From assembly GCA_020025275.1 (NCBI GenBank), contig JAHHSI010000013.1:1-57604 (forward strand): 57,604 nt of DNA. The letters are read 5' to 3'. The translations under genes were made by a program, and so were the position numbers. Below, piece by piece: positions 51,959 through 57,604 of the stretch. Below the pieces are notes generated by a model. It worked only from the letters and a program-made list of their open reading frames with translations. It was not told the DNA's origin and did no database searches. This stretch comes from Oscillospiraceae bacterium. Lineage in GTDB: Bacteria; Bacillota; Clostridia; Oscillospirales; Oscillospiraceae. The stretch's first letter is position 1, and the number at the start of each line of letters is the position of its first letter.

Positions 51959-52040
51959 GCTTTCCTGCGCAGATATCTCCTATCCAAAAGAGGGACTATG
52001 GACGGAAAAAAGAGATAATCGAGCCCAAGTATTGTCATCG

Positions 52041-52077
52041 AAAAAAGAGAGGCGTGACCATGTCACGCCTCTCTTTT
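52041..52077. terminator. Bidirectional terminator at the 3' end of the transketolase operon
   Basis: AAAAAAGAGAGGCGTGAC, loop CAT, GTCACGCCTCTCTTTT; mainly serves the leftward transketolase genes. Confidence 0.85.
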
Positions 52078-52093
52078 GATGTCTTTTAAAATG

Positions 52094-53020
52094 TTACAGA
52101 GTTTCTTTGATCTTGGCTGCAATCTGATCGGCGGTCAGACCATACTCACGCAGAACGTCCAGAGCCTTGCCCGACTGGCCGAACTGATCGTTGATACCGA
52201 TCTTACGGAATTTGCAGTTCACCTGTCCCATCAGTACGTCGGCAACAGCATCGCCCAGACCACCGATAACGCTATGCTCCTCCACGGTGATCACGTTGCC
52301 GCAGGCCTTGGCATACTTGGTCACGCACTCAGCATCAATGGGCTTGATGGTGTGCATATTCACTACGGTGATGTCGATTCCTTCGGAGGAGAGGAGCTTG
52401 GCCGCTTCCATCGCCTCGTTGACCATCAGGCCACAGGCAAAGACGACCGCATCCTTACCCTCACGCATCACGTTGGCCTTGCCGATCTCGAAGGGGTACT
52501 CCTCTTCAAATACAGGCGTTGCCAGACGTGCAAGGCGCATATAGACGGGACCCTCCATCTCAGCAACGGCAAAGACCGCCTTGCGTGCCTCGGTGGCATC
52601 TGCGGGGACAACGACCGTCATGCCGGGGATCATGCGCATCAGGCCGATATCCTCAATGGACTGGTGGCTTCCGCCATCCTCGCCTACGGAGACGCCGGCG
52701 TGCGAGCAGCAGATTTTTACATTGAAGTGTGGATAGGCAATGGAGTTGCGGATCTGCTCATAGGCACGACCGGTACCAAACATAGCAAAGGTGGAGCAGA
52801 AGGGGAGAAGCCCCATGGTCGAAAGGCCGGCACCCACATTCATCATATTTGCCTCGGCAATGCCGCAATCGAAGAAACGCTCAGGATAGGCGGCCTTAAA
52901 ATGCTTGGTCATCGTAGCGCCGGCCAGGTCTGCATCCAGAACGACAACGTTTTCGTTGACGGCGCCAAGCTCTACCAAAGCTTTGCCGTAGGCTTCACGG
53001 GTAGCAATCTTTTCACTCAT
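52094..53020 (-). CDS. Transketolase, C-terminal subunit
   Basis: 308 aa. Carries the pyrimidine-binding and C-terminal domains of a split transketolase: FFDCGIAEANMMNVGAGLS with the catalytic Glu, SHAGVSVGEDGGSHQSIEDIG, and the C-terminal VEEHSVIGGLGDAV. Works with the N-terminal subunit encoded just upstream (4-bp gap) in the pentose phosphate pathway. The start follows a GGAGGACTAAGACC site. Confidence 0.94.
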   Translation of the reverse strand: MSEKIATREAYGKALVELGAVNENVVVLDADLAGATMTKHFKAAYPERFFDCGIAEANMMNVGAGLSTMGLLPFCSTFAMFGTGRAYEQIRNSIAYPHFNVKICCSHAGVSVGEDGGSHQSIEDIGLMRMIPGMTVVVPADATEARKAVFAVAEMEGPVYMRLARLATPVFEEEYPFEIGKANVMREGKDAVVFACGLMVNEAMEAAKLLSSEGIDITVVNMHTIKPIDAECVTKYAKACGNVITVEEHSVIGGLGDAVADVLMGQVNCKFRKIGINDQFGQSGKALDVLREYGLTADQIAAKIKETL

Positions 53021-53024
53021 GGTC

Positions 53025-53837
53025 TTAGTCCTCCAATTCCTTTAACGCCTGGGCACGCTGCTCTTCATTGGGAGCCTTCCCATGCCAGCCCACCTGGTTT
53101 TCCATGTAGGATACACCCTTGCCCTTGACCGTGTGGGCCAGAATGCACTTGGGCTTGCCGGGCGTGGGAGCAGCACTCAGCGCTACCTCGATGGCGTCCA
53201 GATCATGGCCGTCAGGCAGGTCGTAGAGATCAAAGCCAAAAGCGCGGATTTTTGCGGGCAGATCACCCAGCGACATAACATCCTCGTTGCTGCCGTCGAT
53301 CTGCAGATTGTTGTTGTCGATGATGACCGTCAGATTGTCCAGCTGATAGTGGGCTGCGGACATCAGAGCTTCCCAGATCTGTCCCTCCTGGCACTCGCCG
53401 TCGCCCAGAACCGTGTAGACCTTTGTGTCCTTTTTCTGGAGCTTGGCGCCCAGAGCCATACCGACGGCAATCGAGCATCCCTGTCCCAGAGAGCCGGTGG
53501 AGGCATCAATACCGGGAACCTTTTTGCAGTCAGGATGTCCCTGCAGGATGCTGTGCAGCTGGCGGAAATTTTTGAATTCATCGCGATCAATGAATCCCAT
53601 TTCTGCCAGAATTGCATAGTAGCACGGTGCACAGTGGCCCTTGCTCAAGACAAACCGGTCACGATCCGGATTTCGGGGATCTTTGGGGTCAACGCGCATG
53701 TGGTTATAAAACACGCTGACCATCAATTCAGTCACAGACAAGGAACCGCCCGGATGTCCGCTGCCGGCATTGGCGGTCATGTTGATGATGTCCCTGCGGA
53801 CTTGTTTGCAAACCTTGGAAAGCTCTGCAGTATTCAT
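53025..53837 (-). CDS. Transketolase, N-terminal subunit
   Basis: 270 aa ThDP-binding half: GSGHPGGSLS, SKGHCAPCYYAILAEMG and the ThDP motif GDGECQEGQIWEAL...NNN. ATG 53837 follows ACGGAGG; upstream extension is not supported. First gene of the two-gene leftward operon. Confidence 0.95.
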   Translation of the reverse strand: MNTAELSKVCKQVRRDIINMTANAGSGHPGGSLSVTELMVSVFYNHMRVDPKDPRNPDRDRFVLSKGHCAPCYYAILAEMGFIDRDEFKNFRQLHSILQGHPDCKKVPGIDASTGSLGQGCSIAVGMALGAKLQKKDTKVYTVLGDGECQEGQIWEALMSAAHYQLDNLTVIIDNNNLQIDGSNEDVMSLGDLPAKIRAFGFDLYDLPDGHDLDAIEVALSAAPTPGKPKCILAHTVKGKGVSYMENQVGWHGKAPNEEQRAQALKELED

Positions 53838-53871
53838 GAGAAACCTCCGTTTATATATAATACCATCCCTT

Positions 53872-53900
53872 AGACTACCGCATATACGAGGTAAAGTCAA
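53872..53900 (-). promoter_or_regulatory. Promoter of the transketolase genes
   Basis: Minus strand -35 TTGACT (53895-53900), 17-nt spacer, -10 TAGTCT (53872-53877). The -10 is weak. Confidence 0.45.
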
Positions 53901-53954
53901 GACCGAACCCGGTGTTTTGGTAGATTTCGCTGTTCTTAATCAGAAGGTCAGGGC

Positions 53955-53986
53955 AAAAAAAGAAGCGTAGCATAAGCTACGCTTCT
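53955..53986 (-). terminator. Terminator overlapping the end of the xerC-like gene
   Basis: On the minus strand GAAGCGTAGC, loop TTAT, GCTACGCTTC then TTTTTTT. Its 5' arm includes the last codons and stop of the recombinase gene (stop at 53977-53979). Confidence 0.8.
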
Positions 53987-55020
53987 TCCTTGTTTTCTGT
54001 CGGATCATCCTCTAAAATCTTAGGAATTTTCATGCGTGACAAGGGGTTTGCCTTTGCAGCAACCCGCAGGGATTCGTTATCAATGTGAGTGTAAATCTCC
54101 GTTGTATTCAGGTGTTCGTGACCTAAAACCTCCTGAACGGCTTTGACGTCCACGCCATTTTGCAGCATCAGGGTCGCAGCTGTATGGCGCAGCTTGTGGG
54201 AGGAGTACAGGGAGCTGTCAAGACCGGCTTCGGAGAGATGCTTTTTCACCAGTGCATGGACCATCGACCGGCTGATACGCTGATTGCGATTTGATAGGAA
54301 CAAGGCATCCTGTTCCTTGCCGGATACCGGGCGGCGCACCTGCAAATATGCGTGAAGTGCATCCTGACAGGCTTGGTTGAGATAGACGATCCGAACTTTG
54401 TTTCCCTTGCCGATCACGCGCAGCGCGTCATCTTGTATATCACTTCGGTTGAGTCCGATCAATTCCGAAATACGCAGCCCGCAATTGAGAAAGAGTGTCA
54501 GAATACAGTAATCCCGCTCCCGATTCGGCCCAGTCACTGATTCCAATAAAGAAATGCTCTCATCCAAAGTCAAATAGTGGGGGAGGGTCTTGCGCAGCTT
54601 GGGAGAATCCATATCCTTGCAGGGATTGTTCTCCAAAAGGTGAACTTTGTTGCATAAATAGTTAAAAAAGGAGCGGATTGTTGCCAATTTTCTGGCTCTT
54701 GATGAGGCAGAGAGACCTTTGTTAGAATTTTCACTATTGTGATGTATCACTCGATCACGGCTCAGATAGGACATATACCCATATATATCCGTTAAAGAGA
54801 TGGAGCGGACCAAGGCCAGATCCACATCCAGAATCTGGATGTCGTCCATGGGGGTATCGCGCAGCGCCGGATCACGTGCTTGCTTTATATAGCGGAAGAA
54901 ATTCCGCAGATCGAGAAAATACTCGTCAACGGTACGCTGCGAGTGTGCTTTGATGGTTTCATGATACGCCAAAAAATCCAGTAGAATTTGGGGCGACTGT
55001 GAACGGTAGTCAAGTGACAT
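53977..55020 (-). CDS. XerC-like tyrosine recombinase
   Basis: 347 aa, somewhat longer than typical XerC/XerD. N-terminal SAM-like domain (FLAYHETIKAHSQRTVDEYFLDL) with an insertion (VIHHNSENSNKG), and catalytic residues Arg (NCGLRISELIGL), HKLRH, LGHEHLNTTEIYTH with Tyr. It may be the chromosomal partner of the XerD at 36707, or belong with the adjacent mobile element. No dif site was identified nearby. The preceding 520 bp (55021-55540) contain no gene I can support. Confidence 0.85.
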   Translation of the reverse strand: MSLDYRSQSPQILLDFLAYHETIKAHSQRTVDEYFLDLRNFFRYIKQARDPALRDTPMDDIQILDVDLALVRSISLTDIYGYMSYLSRDRVIHHNSENSNKGLSASSRARKLATIRSFFNYLCNKVHLLENNPCKDMDSPKLRKTLPHYLTLDESISLLESVTGPNRERDYCILTLFLNCGLRISELIGLNRSDIQDDALRVIGKGNKVRIVYLNQACQDALHAYLQVRRPVSGKEQDALFLSNRNQRISRSMVHALVKKHLSEAGLDSSLYSSHKLRHTAATLMLQNGVDVKAVQEVLGHEHLNTTEIYTHIDNESLRVAAKANPLSRMKIPKILEDDPTENKEEA

Positions 55021-55251
55021 AGAATGTTTATTTCATTGTGAGTGATACCGGATGTCGTTCCTGCGGAACACACCAAGCCAAAACCAAGAAGGGCCATCGG
55101 CGTGAAAGCAGCACAGAAAGAGGCATGGAAAAGCAACTGAGGATCCAAGAAAAGAACAACACGGCAAGCAAGCAGATAATCGGGTTCAAGCAAGTGATGA
55201 AGCCATGTCATCCATGAATTTTCAAGGAATTCTGCGTGTTCGCCTCCCTCC

Positions 55252-55281
55252 AATTGAACAAAATTTTTATTTTGTTCAATT
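55252..55281. repeat. AT-rich inverted repeat
   Basis: AATTGAACAAAAT, TTTT, ATTTTGTTCAATT: perfect 13-bp arms. Between the xerC-like gene and the mini-integrase; could be an operator, terminator or part of an attachment site. A partial copy (TTGTTCAAT) recurs near 55414. Confidence 0.7.
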
Positions 55282-55328
55282 ACTTGTCGTAATTGTACGC
55301 CGCAGCCCCGCCTCCCTTGGCGGCAGCG

Positions 55329-55374
55329 CACCCGGCGGGATGCGTTGCGCACTGGCGGCTAATCCCGCCGGGTG
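55329..55374. repeat. GC-rich inverted repeat
   Basis: CACCCGGCGGGAT and ATCCCGCCGGGTG (13-bp perfect arms, 20-nt loop). GC-rich palindromes recur at the far side of the rep gene, suggesting an element-associated module. Confidence 0.7.
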
Positions 55375-55540
55375 CTTGTCCCGGTGGATGCTGCGGCAAC
55401 AAAATAGCTGTTATTGTTCAATCTGGACACCCGAGCGGGTGCATTATTCCTCACGAACTCCTTTCGTAATTGATGGGCAGCGCAGGCATACAAGGGCTTG
55501 CGCTGCTCTCAATCTATCATGCAGTGCAGATAATGTCAAG

Positions 55541-56053
55541 TCAGACTTTCCGCTTAGCTGCCTTTTTTCGTTCCAGCAAAATGTCCGCCATAGCGTAAAT
55601 AGCGGTTACACTTGGGCTGCCATGGTTCAGGTTTCTTTGCACCCTCTCAATATCGCCGTAACGCTTGAGCATATCCACAGCATAAACTTTTCTAAAGCTG
55701 TGTGTTCCTACGTTCTGCGGCAACCGAAACGCCGTAGCAGCGCGCTTCACGTCTGCCCAAACAGCTTGCCGGGTCTTGTGAAAGTTCGGATTTCTGCCCG
55801 GAAATGCCCATTTTTCCCCACTTTGCACACGGATTTCCCCAAGCAGCTGCTTGGGCAAGCCGTAGCGCCGACGCTTTCCTGTTTTCTGCTCCACAATCCA
55901 GCCGGACAGCTTCAAGTCCTCCGGCTTCATTGCCAGCACATCAGAAATTCGCAGCCCGGTATGTAAAATCACCCGCATGATAAGTTGATTTTGCGGCATA
56001 AGCGCCGCTAAAACGCGGTCAACCTCTTTCTGCAACAAGTATTCTGTTGTCAT
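55541..56053 (-). CDS. Minimal tyrosine integrase (catalytic domain only)
   Basis: 170 aa; the whole protein is the catalytic domain of a phage-type integrase, without the usual arm- or core-binding N-terminal domains. Catalytic set: Arg35 (TGLRISD), His118 and Arg121 (THSFRK), His144 (LNHGS) and Tyr153 (TAIYAMAD). ATG 56053 follows AGGAGGGGAG, so the short form seems intended, not truncated. It is oriented with the small gene and rep gene upstream, as in a small integrative element. Confidence 0.85.
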   Translation of the reverse strand: MTTEYLLQKEVDRVLAALMPQNQLIMRVILHTGLRISDVLAMKPEDLKLSGWIVEQKTGKRRRYGLPKQLLGEIRVQSGEKWAFPGRNPNFHKTRQAVWADVKRAATAFRLPQNVGTHSFRKVYAVDMLKRYGDIERVQRNLNHGSPSVTAIYAMADILLERKKAAKRKV

Positions 56054-56103
56054 TTACTCCCCTCCTTTCCCTCCACTTTTCCGGGGTCATTCCGCAACGC
56101 CAA

Positions 56104-56140
56104 GACCCCCCACCGGCTGCGGCGCAGCGGGTGCGGGGTC
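56104..56140. repeat. Long GC-rich hairpin between the integrase and the 60-aa gene
   Basis: GACCCCCCACCGGCTGC and GCAGCGGGTGCGGGGTC fold around GGC with a few bulges. It may be a terminator or a replication (nick-site or single-strand origin) hairpin for the neighbouring rolling-circle Rep. Confidence 0.6.
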
Positions 56141-56180
56141 GGCTTTCCAATCCTTAAAATGTAAAATAAAATTTTCCGAA

Positions 56181-56363
56181 CTACGCAAGCGGCGTTTCAA
56201 ATCGGGGGTCAATTTCTACCACCTCAATGGCGCGCCCCATGTGGCGCAATCCGTCCGCCATAATCTCCGCTTCCTCCTCTGTATCAAAGCAAACGGGGCG
56301 ACCGTTATAATGGCGCACATATTCTGCACCAAGCGCTTTCTGCTCCACCAGATAATACTGCAT
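56181..56363 (-). CDS. Small conserved-looking protein, 60 aa
   Basis: ATG 56363 has an excellent GGAGGTGAGAGAG site. Product MQYYLVEQKALGAEYVRHYN..., ending VVEIDPRFETPLA; a compact alpha/beta layout with TEEEAEIMADGLRHMGR as a likely helix. It starts 5 bp after the rep gene ends, so the two form an operon. No family recognised; perhaps a replication accessory protein. Confidence 0.7.
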   Translation of the reverse strand: MQYYLVEQKALGAEYVRHYNGRPVCFDTEEEAEIMADGLRHMGRAIEVVEIDPRFETPLA

Positions 56364-56368
56364 CTCTC

Positions 56369-57187
56369 TCACCTCCTTGCAATGGCAAAAGTAACACCCT
56401 CTGCCGTGTCGGTTTGGAAAGATGTCCCGCCCGGCATAGCTGCCACATCTTCCCAATTCATATCTGCATAAACCACATCCGGATGCCGTAGCTTGCCGCC
56501 GTGGTAGTACCAGCGCCCACCGATTTTTTGGCTTTCCTTTCCAATGTACTTGCAAACATATCCAACCGCAGAATCATAATTCCCATAAAGGTGAATCGCG
56601 GTTGAGAATCCATATTTCCATCCGGGAATATTCCAGACGGTATGCCCTCCGGCATCTGCCCAGGCGATCCGCTGCGCTGCGCTGCGCGGGCGCTTGGGCT
56701 TTCCCCCTCCGGGCGGTATCATTGTACCGCTGTCCACTAATGGCAGCGCGTCATTGATGAAGCCGTGGAAATGGATTGCGCCATCCTTGTGAAACTCCGG
56801 GATGATGATATACGCAAGACCATTCCGGCGTACCCGATTGTCCAGCCATCCATTGACTTTGCGCATTATTTCCCGCATATCATAGCGGTCGATTTTTTCC
56901 GCATCAAAAGTCAAGGTGATGAAGTAAGCCATGGGATTACAAAGCGCCAAGTCTCGGATAGCTGTCCGGGCGCGGCGACGCGCTCTTGCCAGATTGTCCG
57001 CTGCATCTGTTGCAGAAATCGGCTTTTTACTGTCCGTTTTTTTGGACACTTCTTCCCTTGCTTCATATCCGGGGGCGCGGAAGATCTGGCGCGAAGCGCA
57101 CAGAACTTCCCGCTTTCCGTCCGGGAAAATCTTAATGCGCGTATTATGTTTGATACCGTATTCGGTCTGTTCACCTATGATGCTCAT
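56369..57187 (-). CDS. HUH rolling-circle replication initiator protein
   Basis: 272 aa from ATG 57187 (a GTG at 57196 would add three residues). Motif I-like YFITLTFDAE (near 90), the metal-binding HUH motif HFHGFIN (about 138-144) and the catalytic Tyr region YVCKYIGK (about 209-216) identify a Rep of the ORF2/G2P or microvirus VP4-like class, which nicks one strand to start rolling-circle replication. The N-terminus has a basic segment (ARARRRARTAIRD). Together with the mini-integrase it points to an integrated small plasmid or ssDNA-phage-like element. Confidence 0.85.
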   Translation of the reverse strand: MSIIGEQTEYGIKHNTRIKIFPDGKREVLCASRQIFRAPGYEAREEVSKKTDSKKPISATDAADNLARARRRARTAIRDLALCNPMAYFITLTFDAEKIDRYDMREIMRKVNGWLDNRVRRNGLAYIIIPEFHKDGAIHFHGFINDALPLVDSGTMIPPGGGKPKRPRSAAQRIAWADAGGHTVWNIPGWKYGFSTAIHLYGNYDSAVGYVCKYIGKESQKIGGRWYYHGGKLRHPDVVYADMNWEDVAAMPGGTSFQTDTAEGVTFAIARR

Positions 57188-57224
57188 AGTCTCCACGACG
57201 GAATACTGTCCCTATATCAAGTAT

Positions 57225-57240
57225 AGCGGGCAAGCCCGCT
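57225..57240. repeat. Short perfect palindrome upstream of rep
   Basis: AGCGGGCAAGCCCGCT: 7-bp arms around AA, about 40 bp before the rep start. A candidate operator or nick-region hairpin. Confidence 0.5.
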
Positions 57241-57604
57241 TATGAATGCTCGCGCTGCGCTCGCTCGCCGCCTTTGGCGGCGGCTGCGCGCCCTGCTCGC
57301 ATACGCTGCGGCGGGAACAGGTGCAGCGCCCCGCGCTCCGCCACTATGCGGCGGCGCGCGGCGCTGCCCTTCGAGGTGCGCATCAGCTGGCGCGCCTCCG
57401 CCCTCCCCCCAAAAGGGGGGAACGGTCGGCGCGACCACGTCCCGTACTCGGCGCTACTCGCAGCCTCCGTGCGGGACACCGGAGGTATGCTGCGGAATGC
57501 CGCCCCCTCTCGTCCGTCGCTTCGCTGCTGCGGCTGCTATGCTGCCGCAGCCCCGCGCCGTCCTCGGGGCTTCGCTTGCCCCTTGCGCGTCGGCGTTGCC
57601 GCCG
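57241..57604. other. GC-rich, palindrome-dense non-coding end of the window
   Basis: About 360 bp, much richer in G and C than the host genes, with repeated CGCTGCGCTC/GCTCGC words and hairpins such as GCCGCCTTTGGCGGC and CCCCCCAAAAGGGGGG. Open frames here are low-complexity (Arg/Ala/Pro) and not credible genes. It may hold the element's origin or packaging/end sequences and continues beyond the window. Confidence 0.55.

Noticed and set aside
57217..57479. Leftward frames of 73-79 codons at the right edge
   Set aside because: Low-complexity Ala/Arg/Pro products from GC-rich palindromic DNA.
1..57604. CRISPR arrays, tRNA or rRNA genes
   Set aside because: No regularly spaced repeats, no tRNA cloverleaf and no rRNA core sequences were noticed.

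Overview
This window looks like a chromosomal segment of a spore-forming, low-to-moderate GC Firmicute, most likely a gut Oscillospiraceae relative (Flavonifractor/Oscillibacter/Intestinimonas-like). The grounds are the complete spoIIIAA-AH operon, cwlD, cotJ genes, spoIVA, spoIIM, a sigH-type sigma factor, a pyrophosphate-type phosphofructokinase, frequent TTG/GTG starts behind strong GGAGG ribosome sites, and Oscillospiraceae-style small genes such as DUF4364, DUF1858 and TIGR04086. No rRNA, tRNA, CRISPR array or classical insertion sequence was seen.

Layout. 1-9950: a trio of small unknown minus-strand genes, an EFR1-type flavodoxin/ferredoxin gene broken by one in-frame TGA, def, bcp and yaaA, then a spore block (cotJC and a cotJA-cotJB fusion, divergent cwlD-radA, a Cys-rich putative spore protein), a DUF3048 lipoprotein and DUF4364. 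10100-14860: the spoIIIA operon behind a good SigmaE promoter. 14860-18135: asp23, nusB, xseA, xseB, ispA. 18135-24366: the usual ispA-dxs junction is split by a leftward potABCD polyamine transporter operon; it also holds an OLE-type giant structured RNA directly upstream of its partner gene oapA. 24367-30621: oapA, dxs, tlyA, nadK, argR, recN. 30621-35580: T-box-controlled tyrS, queA, tgt, yajC and a small membrane protein. 35840-41242: spoIIM, xerD, ruvCAB, glmM. 41270-49500: sigH-like sigma factor, zinc-ribbon protein, DUF1858, trmK, nif3-like, yebC, an LTA-synthase-like enzyme, spoIVA, coaX. 49551-53837: central carbon genes (PPi-type pfk, divergent fba, split transketolase). 53977-57604: a XerC-like recombinase, then a small mobile element with a catalytic-domain-only tyrosine integrase, a 60-aa protein and an HUH rolling-circle replication protein, running into GC-rich palindromic DNA at the window end.

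Most noteworthy: (1) an OLE RNA/oapA locus in what looks like a gut commensal; (2) a ~400-nt structured leader with a strong sigma-A promoter and an intrinsic terminator just before potA, which I cannot assign to a riboswitch class and which is the best candidate for an undescribed regulatory RNA here; (3) tandem terminators and a possible small RNA after ispA; (4) the HUH-Rep/mini-integrase element; (5) a CotJA-CotJB fusion; (6) an intrinsic terminator whose 3' arm is the ribosome site of the next gene; (7) a probably leaderless sigH-like mRNA. All calls come from reading sequence and recognising families; no database search was run.
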